Shown here piece after piece: positions 27,071 to 35,698 of a stretch of DNA of 64,000 nt. The number at the start of each line of letters is the position of its first letter. Position 1 is the first letter of the stretch. The DNA is taken from positions 38,181-102,180 of the forward strand of contig CAVDMV010000004.1 of assembly GCA_963610315.1 (NCBI GenBank). The letters are read 5' to 3'. The notes under the pieces were generated by a model. That model was not told the DNA's origin and did no database searches. It saw nothing but the letters and a program-made list of their open reading frames with translations. The position numbers and the translations under genes were made by a program. This stretch comes from UBA3210 sp963610315. GTDB taxonomy: Bacteria > Bacillota_I > Bacilli_A > RFN20 > CAG-449.

Positions 27071-28047
27071 AGATCAATACCTCTTTCTCTTTGTCTATTA
27101 ATGTAATAAGATTCTTCTTTTTCATTATCAAAATAAATAGATCTAGTATTATCTATCACAATTGATTTTGCGAATATATCATGTAGGCATTTTCTTTTTT
27201 TGGTAAACATAAACATTGTATAAGAAATTAATAATGTTCCTCCAAAAGAGAGAACACCTAAAATTATTTCAAATAAGAGATAACTTATCCAACGAGGTAA
27301 TAACATATATTTCTTTAAAGTATAACCTTTATCGGAAATAATACCAATTTTAAAGATGTGTTTACCAATTGTTTCATTATGTGGTGAAAATAAAGGGATT
27401 AAGAATTCAAAGATAAAGGAGAAACCTGCAAGAACTGGGATAATCCAATATAAAGAAGACATTAATATTTGTTGATTAGAAGAAGTTAAAGAAGTAATTG
27501 ATGAACTATTGATGACACTTTTACACGCCCCTTGGAAAGCTTCATAAAAGAAAGTGACAGTATCTTCTTCTTTAGAAGAATCGATCAATGTGAATTTATA
27601 AGTAGTTTCATCAAATTCTTTAATATTTGAAGTAGTTGAACCGACTTTTAAAATATTATTTTTATATACTTCACTTGATAAATTACTACTCGCTCCGTAA
27701 AAAGTGTATTTTGTTGTATAGAATTCAAATAGGGCTTTCGATAATTTAATACCTTCATATTTTTTATTATTAAATGTAATAGAGACATCATATAGGTCAT
27801 CAACTTTTTTGATGTTTCCAAATTGAGAATACGCGGCATAATTACCGTCACTATCAACCGCGAATAAACCGGAGTCTTTATATAACTCAACGAGTTTAGT
27901 ATTATTTTCTAACATTTTTGCTTTATCAAAAGTGTTAGGAAAAACAAGTGTAACATATAGTACTACACTAGTTAAAATTAAGATGAATAAATCAATTACC
28001 CGAGATAAAATACGATGGGATTTCTTTGCATAATATATATTTTTCAT
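27067..28047 (-). CDS. RDD-family membrane protein, first gene of a three-gene operon
   Basis: A 326-residue membrane protein with the RDD arrangement: an opening SRVIDLFILILTSVVLYV helix containing Arg-x-x-Asp, a large external domain (about 35-190), a second helix, the loop PHNETIGKHIFKIGIISDKGYTLKK, and further helices. The start at 28047 is chosen because a strong extended -10 lies six bases upstream; the in-frame ATG at 28083 lies upstream of that promoter. That makes the message essentially leaderless, with no Shine-Dalgarno site. It ends in TGA overlapping the next ATG. Substrate unknown. Confidence 0.75.
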   Translation of the reverse strand: MKNIYYAKKSHRILSRVIDLFILILTSVVLYVTLVFPNTFDKAKMLENNTKLVELYKDSGLFAVDSDGNYAAYSQFGNIKKVDDLYDVSITFNNKKYEGIKLSKALFEFYTTKYTFYGASSNLSSEVYKNNILKVGSTTSNIKEFDETTYKFTLIDSSKEEDTVTFFYEAFQGACKSVINSSSITSLTSSNQQILMSSLYWIIPVLAGFSFIFEFLIPLFSPHNETIGKHIFKIGIISDKGYTLKKYMLLPRWISYLLFEIILGVLSFGGTLLISYTMFMFTKKRKCLHDIFAKSIVIDNTRSIYFDNEKEESYYINRQRERGIDL

Positions 28048-28053
28048 GAGGAA

Positions 28054-28062
28054 ATTATAACA
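28054..28062 (-). promoter_or_regulatory. Extended -10 promoter giving a leaderless transcript
   Basis: On the minus strand TGT-TATAAT ends seven bases before the A of the ATG at 28047, so transcription should begin at or next to the start codon. The -35 is weak (TGTTTT), which fits an extended -10 promoter. Confidence 0.6.
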
Positions 28063-28088
28063 TATGGAGAAAAGATAAAACATAAAAA

Positions 28089-28112
28089 ATATATTTTTAT
28101 ATAAAAATATAT
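28089..28112. repeat. 24-base perfect AT-only palindrome
   Basis: ATATATTTTTA-TA-TAAAAATATAT is a perfect palindrome made only of A and T, in the divergent region between the RDD operon and rpsF. It may be a regulator site or a DNA-unwinding or curvature element. A second inverted repeat, ACTTATTT with AAATAAGT at 28176-28198, lies nearer the rpsF promoter. Confidence 0.7.
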
Positions 28113-28209
28113 GTTAATTAAATTAAAATATTTTTTAGGATTTTTTCTTCTTTTTGCAAAAGATATTAATGTAGAACTTATTTGAAATCAAAATAAGTAA
28201 AACTTTTGC

Positions 28210-28238
28210 TTTACTTTAACTTCCCTTTAATATATTAT
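28210..28238 (+). promoter_or_regulatory. Promoter of rpsF-ssb-rpsR
   Basis: TTTACT at 28210 and TATTAT at 28233, spacing 17. The same TTTACT -35 with 17-base spacing is seen at gdpP. Confidence 0.6.
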
Positions 28239-28244
28239 ATTAAT

Positions 28245-28325
28245 GCGCGTAAATGCGTACGGGTGTGAAGGCCCAACTCTCTGCTACAAAAGATGTAGCC
28301 AGAAGACCATAGGGAGGTGTAAGTA
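28245..28325 (+). promoter_or_regulatory. Structured rpsF leader, probable S6:S18 autoregulatory site
   Basis: The 80-base leader folds a hairpin TCTGCTAC/GTAGCcAGA with a bulged C, followed by AGAAGACCATAGGGAGGTG, which holds the ribosome site. The AGACCAT..GGGAGGTG ending resembles the rpsF leaders of Bacilli that bind the S6:S18 complex. The exact binding bulge was not resolved by eye. Confidence 0.5.
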
Positions 28326-28610
28326 ATGAAAAAATATGAGATTATGTATATCCTTAAAGCAAATCTTGATGATGCAGCTCGTAACGAATTAATCGGCAAG
28401 CTCAATGACATTCTTACTTCTGAAGGTGGCGCTATTGAAAACGTCAACGAATGGGGTTTAAAAGATTTAGCTTACGAAATCAATCGTGAAAAAAAGGGAT
28501 ATTATGTTGTAGTCGATGCAAATGTTTCTTCAACAGCTGTTGTTGATGAATTCAGCAGAAGAGCAAAACTCAACGCTAATGTTTTACGTCATTTAGTTAT
28601 CGCTAAATAA
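28326..28610 (+). CDS. rpsF: Small subunit ribosomal protein bS6
   Basis: 94 residues, beginning MKKYEIMYIL and carrying the conserved EWGLKDLAYEINREKKGYY block. It binds S18 on the 30S platform. First gene of the conserved rpsF-ssb-rpsR operon, with ribosome site GGGAGGTG. Confidence 0.97.
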   Translation: MKKYEIMYILKANLDDAARNELIGKLNDILTSEGGAIENVNEWGLKDLAYEINREKKGYYVVVDANVSSTAVVDEFSRRAKLNANVLRHLVIAK

Positions 28611-28636
28611 GTTCTACTATAGGAGGAATTATTTAT

Positions 28637-29095
28637 ATGATTAATCGTGTAGTATTAGTTGGACGTTTGACAAGAGATCCAGAATTAAGAAGAACACAAA
28701 GTGGCACAGCTGTAGCTTCCTTCACAGTAGCAGTTGATAACCGTACAAAAGATCAAAATGGTGAAAGAACAACTTCATTCATTCCATGTACAGTTTGGAA
28801 TCAAGCGGCAGAAAATGTTGCTAAATTCATGCACAAGGGTTCATTAGTAGGTGTCGAAGGTAGATTAAACCAACGTAGCTACGATTCTAAGGACGGACGT
28901 CGTGTATCAGTCGTCGAAGTTATTTGTGACTCTGTTCAATTCTTAGAAAGAAAAGGAGAAGGTAATGTATCTAGTTCATCTAATGATGATTTAGGTGCTT
29001 CACAATCATATCAACCTGATCCTGAACCAGTAGAAGAACCTGCATCTAAAAATGTATCTTCTATACCAGTCGCAGATGATGATTTACCATTCTAA
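28637..29095 (+). CDS. ssb: Single-stranded DNA-binding protein
   Basis: 152 residues. The OB fold covers about 1-110 (MINRVVLVGRLTRDPELR...FIPCTVWNQAAENVAKF), followed by a flexible Ser/Asp/Pro tail and the acidic tip DDDLPF that recruits replication and repair partners. Sits between rpsF and rpsR as usual. A strong AGGAGG precedes it. Confidence 0.97.
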   Translation: MINRVVLVGRLTRDPELRRTQSGTAVASFTVAVDNRTKDQNGERTTSFIPCTVWNQAAENVAKFMHKGSLVGVEGRLNQRSYDSKDGRRVSVVEVICDSVQFLERKGEGNVSSSSNDDLGASQSYQPDPEPVEEPASKNVSSIPVADDDLPF

Positions 29096-29146
29096 GTGGT
29101 AGTCAAAATTTGATCCTAAGCAATTAGGAGGAAAGGTAGGAAAATT

Positions 29147-29374
29147 ATGGCATTTAAGAAAATGAGACCTAGAAAAAAGGTTTGTATTTTTTGTAAAAAT
29201 AAGAATCAAGTAATTGATTATAAAGATGTTGAAACTTTAAAACGTTTCGTTTCTCCTAACGGAAAAATTTCACCACGTCGTGTAACAGGCGCATGTGCAA
29301 AACATCAAAGAGCTGTTGAACAAGCAATTAAGAATGCTCGTATCATGGCTTTATTACCATTCATTGCTGATTAA
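29147..29374 (+). CDS. rpsR: Small subunit ribosomal protein bS18
   Basis: 75 residues with RPRKKVCIFCKNK near the N-terminus and the conserved core LKRFVSPNGKISPRRVTGACAKHQR. The CxxC pair (CIFC) suggests the zinc-type form. It pairs with S6 and ends the operon, followed by a terminator. Confidence 0.97.
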   Translation: MAFKKMRPRKKVCIFCKNKNQVIDYKDVETLKRFVSPNGKISPRRVTGACAKHQRAVEQAIKNARIMALLPFIAD

Positions 29375-29386
29375 TTATTGAATGTT

Positions 29387-29412
29387 AACCCGGTTTATCC
29401 GGGTTTTATTTT
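29387..29412 (+). terminator. Terminator of rpsF-ssb-rpsR
   Basis: AACCCGG pairs with CCGGGTT around a five-base loop, followed by TTATTTT. Confidence 0.88.
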
Positions 29413-29462
29413 ACCTAAAATTAATCTATTCATGGTATTATATTTCAAAAGGAGATTAAAAG

Positions 29463-30449
29463 ATGAGGAATAGTTCATTTAAAATTCGCCAAATTACTGA
29501 TGCAAGTGTTATTGTTGCACTTTATGCGATATTTTTACTTATCTGTCGTTTAACTGGTAGTCTACTTGAAAGAGATTTATTTTTTATAATGCCTTTACCT
29601 ATTGCGATATACGCTTATAAATATGACTTAAAAACAACTTTGATCCCTTTTGTATCTACTTCGATAATCGCTATATTTTTATGTACTAATCCAATCAACG
29701 CTTTAGTATATGTTTTACCAGGATTAATTATTGGAGCTTTACACGGGGGATTATTTTCTAAAATAAAAATTAATAGGTGGTTAAATATTTTTATTTTAAC
29801 GCTTCTTTCTTCAATTACAGAAGTTTTATCCGCGGTAGTTCTTTCTAGCGTATTAGGTGTAGAAAATATTTTTGATAGCATTAATTATATTGTTAATTTG
29901 ATTAATGATGGTTTGAGTAGTTTAAATATCTCGTCATTTAACTTAACTTTATTAAAAAGTATTATGCAAGGACTAATTCCTTCTATTATTCTAATTGTTA
30001 GTTTAATGGATGCAGTAGTATTTTATCTTTTATTTATCCTCTTTATTCAAAGAACAAAAATTAAAAAAGATAACTTTGATTTTAAAGAAAAATTTAATTT
30101 TAATTCTCAATCTCCTCTTTTTGGTATAATTTATATTCTCATAGTTATTTTAAGCTTTGTTAGTATTAGTTTTTACGTTAAAAGCGAGGGATTTTTATAT
30201 ATTTTGTTTACTATTATCATTAATGCATTTGTAATTTTAACGTTTGTTTTTGCTTATTTTGGCTATAAATTTTTGATTTTGGTCGCTCGTATTTATAATA
30301 AGAAATGGCTCATTATTATTGCAATGCTTGGAGTAATTATTCTTTTTCCAATTGTCGCTTTTATCGGCGTTATCGATAATATAGGACAAATAAGCGTTAG
30401 ATTAATTGGAACGCAAAATAATGAAAATACAACTAATAAAAATCTTTAA
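29463..30449 (+). CDS. YybS-like (DUF2232) membrane protein
   Basis: A 328-residue membrane protein with about eight helices, directly upstream of gdpP, where yybS lies in Bacilli. The N-terminal ITDASVIVALYAIFLL and the mid-protein PGLIIGALHGG segment fit the DUF2232 group, an ECF-S-like fold of unknown role. It has its own AAGGAG ribosome site. Because gdpP has its own promoter, the two are only partly coupled. Confidence 0.8.
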   Translation: MRNSSFKIRQITDASVIVALYAIFLLICRLTGSLLERDLFFIMPLPIAIYAYKYDLKTTLIPFVSTSIIAIFLCTNPINALVYVLPGLIIGALHGGLFSKIKINRWLNIFILTLLSSITEVLSAVVLSSVLGVENIFDSINYIVNLINDGLSSLNISSFNLTLLKSIMQGLIPSIILIVSLMDAVVFYLLFILFIQRTKIKKDNFDFKEKFNFNSQSPLFGIIYILIVILSFVSISFYVKSEGFLYILFTIIINAFVILTFVFAYFGYKFLILVARIYNKKWLIIIAMLGVIILFPIVAFIGVIDNIGQISVRLIGTQNNENTTNKNL

Positions 30450-30457
30450 ACTTAAAA

Positions 30458-30486
30458 TTTACTATATATTAAATATATAGTATAAT
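30458..30486 (+). promoter_or_regulatory. gdpP promoter with a palindrome in the spacer
   Basis: TTTACT at 30458, TATAAT at 30481, spacing 17. The spacer and -10 edge hold ACTATATATT-A-AATATATAGT, a perfect inverted repeat at 30461-30481. A protein bound here would block polymerase. Confidence 0.7.
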
Positions 30487-30534
30487 TAAAAAAGCTATAG
30501 ATATTATTAGTTTATTTTGTCGGAGGTAACTCAT

Positions 30535-32538
30535 ATGCAAAAATTGATTAGGAAATATATATTACTCTTTTTGGCCCTATCTACTTTAGAAATTATTGGT
30601 GCTGCAGCATTATTCTTATTCCATACATTTAATTATAAGAATATTACAGAAATTTCTATTATTTCATTATGTGGAATTATTCTTTTTGATGCTTTTATTT
30701 TAATCTTTGCTTTCTCAAGAGTTATGAAAGAAAAACAAAAGAATGAAATTTCAATTGTTGAAATTGTTGGTGAAGGTATTCAAGAAGTTTATAACTTTGG
30801 CCAAATGGGTATCATGATTGTTGATGATAATGATTCTGTTATCTGGGCTAATGAATGGTTTAAAAATACTAAAGATAAAATCATTGATAAAAATATCTAT
30901 GAATGGAACCATGATTTAATTGCTTTACAAGATAAAGCGGTTGATGATATTCAAATTGAAATTGATAACCGTGTTTACAAAGTAAAACTTGTTAGAGATG
31001 CAAACTTATTCATCTTTAAAGAAATTACTCAACTTGCGACAATTGAAAAATATGCGCTAGATCATGCACCAGTAATTGGTTTAATCACAATCGATGATTA
31101 TCAAGATAATGTTTCATTAGATAATGAAGGTAAATGGAACGATATTATCGGGGCTATTCAAAAAGCAATCTTTGATTATGGTAAGAAATATGGCGTTCTA
31201 GTTAGAAAGATTAGATCAGATTCTTATTCATTAGTCGCGAATGATTTACAATATCAACAAATGTTAAATGATAAATTTTCTCTTATTAATGATGTTAGAA
31301 GAATATCAAAAGAAGAAGGCGTTGACTTAACTATTTCAATGGGTATCTCATTAGGAACAAGTGATTATGTTAAATTAAATGAACTTGCTTCTGATGCAGT
31401 TGATGTCTGTGCTTCTCGTGGTGGTGACCAAGCGGTCGTTGAAGAATACGGTAAAAAGATTATCTTCATCGGTGGTAAAACTGAAGCGAAGAGTTCTAGA
31501 TCTAGAACAAAAGTTAAATGGATTGCTAAATCACTTGAAACATATATGCTTGAAGCAGATAAAATCTTTATTATGGGACATACCGCGGCAGATTTAGATG
31601 CCCTTGGCTCATGTTTAGGCTTTTATACTATCGCACATCAATTAGGTAAAGAAACTTATATTGTTTATGATGATAAAGCGATTGAACCAAAAACTAGACA
31701 AGCATTTAAACAAACTTTTGATCGTGAAACAATTAAAGAAATGGTCGCAACACCTAAAGAAGTAGTAGAAAAAATGACGAAAGAGTCACTACTTATTTGT
31801 ACTGACTTCCATCGTCCTAAGATCGCTCTTGCAGAAAACTTAATTGATTTATTTAATAAAATCGCGGTTATTGATCACCATAGACGTGGAGATGAAATTA
31901 TTGAATCACCAGTTCTTAACTACATTGAACCTAGTGCTTCAAGCGCAAGTGAATTATGCGCGGATATGATTAAGAACTTAGATAAACGTATCATCATTCC
32001 TGAAAATGTCGCGAATATGCTTCTTGCAGGTATTTTACTTGATACAAACCATTACCGTAACAAGACTTCTAAATCAACTTATGATGCTTCATATTTCTTA
32101 AAAGAATTTGGCGCGGATAACCTAATCGCTGACTCATTCTTAAAAGAAGAATTTGAAGAACATAACCTCAAGATCAAGATTATGGCAACGGCCTACTTCC
32201 CATATACTGGAATTGTTATTTGTACATATGATGATCCTGATCCAATAGATAGAACTATGTTATCAATGGTCGCTCAAGATACTCTTGAAATAAAAGGAGT
32301 TAATGCATGTTACTGTATTGGTAAGATTTCTGAAAATAGTATTGGTGTTTCTGCTCGTAGTGATGGAAGTGTTAACGTCCAATTCTTAACTGAAAAGATC
32401 GGCGGCGGCGGTCACTTTGCCGCGGCTGGTGGTCAATTTAAAAATACAACCGTTCAAAAAGTTAAAAAACAAATTCTAGAAGTATTAGATGATTACCTAG
32501 AACAAAGTAGAAATACTGGAGATAAGGAGATAGATTAA
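30535..32538 (+). CDS. gdpP: Cyclic-di-AMP phosphodiesterase GdpP
   Basis: Membrane-anchored enzyme that hydrolyses c-di-AMP. Two helices (about 10-55), a PAS-like domain near 75-165, a degenerate GGDEF domain, and a DHH/DHHA1 catalytic part from about 335: GHTAADLDALGS and VIDHHRRG (near 444) carry the metal ligands, and GGGGHFAAAGG is the DHHA1 signature. The start at 30535 follows GGAGGT closely; the earlier in-frame TTG lacks support. At 667 residues it has normal length. rplI begins 1 bp after its stop, giving the classical gdpP-rplI-dnaB order. Confidence 0.95.
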   Translation: MQKLIRKYILLFLALSTLEIIGAAALFLFHTFNYKNITEISIISLCGIILFDAFILIFAFSRVMKEKQKNEISIVEIVGEGIQEVYNFGQMGIMIVDDNDSVIWANEWFKNTKDKIIDKNIYEWNHDLIALQDKAVDDIQIEIDNRVYKVKLVRDANLFIFKEITQLATIEKYALDHAPVIGLITIDDYQDNVSLDNEGKWNDIIGAIQKAIFDYGKKYGVLVRKIRSDSYSLVANDLQYQQMLNDKFSLINDVRRISKEEGVDLTISMGISLGTSDYVKLNELASDAVDVCASRGGDQAVVEEYGKKIIFIGGKTEAKSSRSRTKVKWIAKSLETYMLEADKIFIMGHTAADLDALGSCLGFYTIAHQLGKETYIVYDDKAIEPKTRQAFKQTFDRETIKEMVATPKEVVEKMTKESLLICTDFHRPKIALAENLIDLFNKIAVIDHHRRGDEIIESPVLNYIEPSASSASELCADMIKNLDKRIIIPENVANMLLAGILLDTNHYRNKTSKSTYDASYFLKEFGADNLIADSFLKEEFEEHNLKIKIMATAYFPYTGIVICTYDDPDPIDRTMLSMVAQDTLEIKGVNACYCIGKISENSIGVSARSDGSVNVQFLTEKIGGGGHFAAAGGQFKNTTVQKVKKQILEVLDDYLEQSRNTGDKEID

Positions 32539-32539
32539 T

Positions 32540-32989
32540 ATGAAAGTTATTTTATTACAAGATGTTAGTAAGATTGGTAGAAAAAACCAAATTGTTGAAG
32601 TTTCTGATGGTTATGCAAGTAACTATTTAATTCCTAGAAAACTCGCGGTTAAATTAACAACTACAGAAGTTTATAAACGTGATCAACAAATCCAAGAAGA
32701 AAAAGAAGAATACGCGAGAAAGAAGTTGGAAGCACAAGAAATTAGTGAAAAACTTAAAGACATCGTATTAGAATTTGAAGCTACTTCTAGTAAAGATGGT
32801 AGAATGATGGGAACAATCTCACCAAAAGAAATCGTTCATGAATTAAAAGAAAAATACGATATTGTTGTTGATAAAAGAAAATTTGTCGATAAATATCCAT
32901 GCAATTCATTTGGATACACAAATTTAAAAGTTGAATTATTTAAGGATGTTATTGCAACTGTTCGAGTACACGTTTCTGAAAAGAAGTAG
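32540..32989 (+). CDS. rplI: Large subunit ribosomal protein bL9
   Basis: 149 residues. The N-terminal signature KVILLQDVSKIGRKNQIVEVSDGYASNYLIPR is complete apart from usual substitutions, followed by the long connecting helix and C-terminal domain. Lies between gdpP and dnaB as in other Bacilli. Confidence 0.97.
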   Translation: MKVILLQDVSKIGRKNQIVEVSDGYASNYLIPRKLAVKLTTTEVYKRDQQIQEEKEEYARKKLEAQEISEKLKDIVLEFEATSSKDGRMMGTISPKEIVHELKEKYDIVVDKRKFVDKYPCNSFGYTNLKVELFKDVIATVRVHVSEKK

Positions 32990-32999
32990 GTGATAAACA

Positions 33000-34433
33000 A
33001 TGGAGAATTTACCACACAATGAAGAATCGGAACGTGTAGTTCTTGCATCGATTCTTCAAACTTCTGATCCTGCAATTGTTACTGAACTTGCAGACCAATT
33101 AACTGAAGAAGATTTCTTTAATCCTGATTCAGTCAATAAAAGAAAACCTGAGCCTAGTAGAAACGCTCTCATCTTAAGAGCGATTAAAAACATTAGAAAG
33201 AATGGAGTACCATTAGATTTAGCTTCTCTTACTAATGAATTAGATGTCAATATGAAGGCTTTAACTTCTATTGGAGGACTAGAATATTTAAAAGAGATTA
33301 TTGATAACTATTTAGGTGATCGAAATGCTTTATATCACCGTAATACTTTACAAGATTTAACTCTTGCAAGAAGATTAATCCTCCAAATGGAAGATTGTGT
33401 TAAAGGTTTTGAAAATAAAACATTTAGTGATGTCGGTCAATATGTCGCGACATGTGAAAAACAAATTTTAAATATTACTCAATCTCGTCGAGTTTCTGAA
33501 TTCGTTTCAACTGGAGATATCGCTCAAAAGATTGTTTCAGAAATTACAATCGGTGAAAAAGAAAAAAAGAACGATAGAATTAATTCTGGTTATTCGCTAT
33601 TAGATTCTTATACTCAAGGTTGGTTACCTGGTGAATTTAATATTCTTGCTGCACGTCCTTCAGTCGGTAAAACAGCTTTTGCTTTAAATTTAGCTTATCG
33701 TGCCGCGGATACATCAAATAGAACAGTCGCTTTCTTCTCATTAGAAATGGAAGCAAAAGCTATTGTTAAAAGAATGCTTTCATTTACTAGCCAAGTTAAC
33801 TCAGGAAAATTTTCTGATACGAAGAAATTGACTCCTGATGATTTACTCGCGATTGAACGTGCGGTTGACGCGATTAAGAATAATAAATTATTAATTGATG
33901 ATACTCCTGCCGCGAAGATTTCTGATATTAAAACTAAGATTCAAAGACTTAAAGCAGCTCATCCTGATTTAGGTGCAATCTTTATCGATTATCTTGGTTT
34001 AATTACTACTAATGAAAGATATGATTCAAGACAAAACGAAGTCGCGGATATCACTCGTCAATTAAAAGCAATTGCTCGTGAAGTTGAAGTACCAATTATT
34101 TGTTTATCTCAATTATCACGTAATAACGAACAAAGAACTGCTTCTGATCGTATGCCTAAATTATCTGACTTAAGAGATTCTGGTTCAATTGAACAAGATG
34201 CAGATAAGGTAATGTTTATCTATCGAGAAAATTATCAAAATGCTGAAGAGATGAAAAAGACAGAAAATGAAGCAATCGATTATAATCGTAGCCCATTTGA
34301 AAACGCAGTACCTACAAAGATTAGTATCGCGAAGAACCGTAATGGTCGAGTTGGTATTATTTCTTTCTCATTCTTAATGGATATTGGCTTATTCGTTGAA
34401 AATGTCGCAGAAAATAAATCCTCAGGAGAATAA
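33000..34433 (+). CDS. dnaB: Replicative DNA helicase DnaB (B. subtilis DnaC)
   Basis: Hexameric helicase of the replication fork. N-terminal domain with PHNEESERVVLASIL, then the RecA-like core with Walker A RPSVGKTA near residue 218, the FFSLEME motif, Walker B AIFIDYLGLI and the QLSRNNEQR arginine-loop region. At 477 residues it is normal. It follows rplI by 10 bp and precedes walJ by 2 bp. Confidence 0.97.
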   Translation: MENLPHNEESERVVLASILQTSDPAIVTELADQLTEEDFFNPDSVNKRKPEPSRNALILRAIKNIRKNGVPLDLASLTNELDVNMKALTSIGGLEYLKEIIDNYLGDRNALYHRNTLQDLTLARRLILQMEDCVKGFENKTFSDVGQYVATCEKQILNITQSRRVSEFVSTGDIAQKIVSEITIGEKEKKNDRINSGYSLLDSYTQGWLPGEFNILAARPSVGKTAFALNLAYRAADTSNRTVAFFSLEMEAKAIVKRMLSFTSQVNSGKFSDTKKLTPDDLLAIERAVDAIKNNKLLIDDTPAAKISDIKTKIQRLKAAHPDLGAIFIDYLGLITTNERYDSRQNEVADITRQLKAIAREVEVPIICLSQLSRNNEQRTASDRMPKLSDLRDSGSIEQDADKVMFIYRENYQNAEEMKKTENEAIDYNRSPFENAVPTKISIAKNRNGRVGIISFSFLMDIGLFVENVAENKSSGE

Positions 34434-34435
34434 AA

Positions 34436-35197
34436 ATGGAATTTCATATATTTGAATCTGGTTCAAAAGGTAATTGTACGCTTATAACTAGTAATACAAA
34501 TCATCACATATTAATTGATGATGGTATTAGTAAAAAGAAATTAGTCAGTTACTTAAATGAATATTCATTAACTCTTGATGATATTGAAGCGTTACTTGTT
34601 ACGCATAATCATTCAGATCATATCTCAGGAATTGATAAGACTTTTTCGAAAGATAAGATCTATACAACTAAATTAGTTCATTTAGATATTCCTGAAGAAA
34701 ATGAAATAGTTCCTTTTTCTTCATATAATATTGCAGGGTTAAAAGTACAAGTAGTTCCTACTTCACATGATGCACCTGGTTCTATTGGTTTCATTTTAGA
34801 AGATGAAGATGAAAAACTAGTCTATATTACAGATACTGGATATCTATTTGAAAGAGTAGTCGATATGATTACTAATGCAGATTATTACATTATAGAATCT
34901 AATCATAATGTAAGAATGCTTATAAATACTAATAGACCTCAACACTTAAAGAAACGTATTATGGGTGATGAAGGTCACTTATCTAACATTGATTCGGCTA
35001 ATTACATGTGTGATGTAATTGGTGAAAAAACTAAACAAATTATTCTTGCTCATTTATCGGAAGAAGCAAATTCTCCTACTCAAGCATTACTTGATTATGA
35101 ACAAGAATTTGAAAAGAGAGATGTCGATTTTACTCGTTATGATATTCGATGTGCATCTCAACACGAAATTGTATCAGGAGGCAACTTAAAAAAATAA
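34436..35197 (+). CDS. walJ: Metallo-beta-lactamase fold hydrolase WalJ/YycJ
   Basis: A 253-residue MBL-fold protein with THNHSDHISG as the metal-binding motif and further His/Asp ligands (SHDAPGS, TDTGYLF, HLSEEANSP). YycJ-type proteins lie with the walKR genes in Bacillus and have been linked to coordination of replication and wall metabolism and to exonuclease action. Here the WalKR two-component genes are absent; it sits between dnaB and rlmH. Confidence 0.9.
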   Translation: MEFHIFESGSKGNCTLITSNTNHHILIDDGISKKKLVSYLNEYSLTLDDIEALLVTHNHSDHISGIDKTFSKDKIYTTKLVHLDIPEENEIVPFSSYNIAGLKVQVVPTSHDAPGSIGFILEDEDEKLVYITDTGYLFERVVDMITNADYYIIESNHNVRMLINTNRPQHLKKRIMGDEGHLSNIDSANYMCDVIGEKTKQIILAHLSEEANSPTQALLDYEQEFEKRDVDFTRYDIRCASQHEIVSGGNLKK

Positions 35198-35198
35198 T

Positions 35199-35681
35199 AT
35201 GGTGAATATTAGATTAATAGTTGTTGGTAAATTAAAAGAAAAATATCATAAAGATGAAGTTGATGAATATTTAAAAAGACTTTCTAAATACGCGAAAGTA
35301 AGCGTAATTGAAGTTAATGAAGAAAAGATTAAAGATAATTCTTCATTAAAAGAAGATGAACTCATCATCTATAAAGAAGGTCAAAATATCTTAAAATACA
35401 TTAACGAAAAAGATTATGTTTTCTTACTTGATTTACATGGTCAAGAAATTGATAGCCTATCTTTTAGTCAAAAACTTGATCGCGTGATGACAGATGGATA
35501 TTCTAACATCGACTTTGTTATTGGAGGTAGCTTAGGAGTAAGCGATGAATTAAGAAAAATTTCTAAATTCAAATTAAAACTTTCTCCGATGACTTTCACT
35601 CATCAAATGACGAGAATTATCATTCTAGAACAAATTTATCGTGCATTTAAAATTAATAATAACGAAACATATCATAAATAG
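35199..35681 (+). CDS. rlmH: 23S rRNA pseudouridine1915 N3-methyltransferase RlmH
   Basis: SPOUT methyltransferase of 160 residues that modifies 23S position 1915. The knot motif FVIGGSLGVSDELR and the C-terminal LSPMTFTHQMTRIIILEQIYRAFKI are characteristic. Starts 1 bp after walJ stop. Confidence 0.95.
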   Translation: MVNIRLIVVGKLKEKYHKDEVDEYLKRLSKYAKVSVIEVNEEKIKDNSSLKEDELIIYKEGQNILKYINEKDYVFLLDLHGQEIDSLSFSQKLDRVMTDGYSNIDFVIGGSLGVSDELRKISKFKLKLSPMTFTHQMTRIIILEQIYRAFKINNNETYHK

Positions 35682-35698
35682 AAAGGAGGTAGAGGAAT

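Noticed and set aside
28084..28325. Replication origin in the AT-rich rpsF upstream region
   Set aside because: No cluster of DnaA boxes and no dnaA or dnaN; two palindromes alone are not enough.
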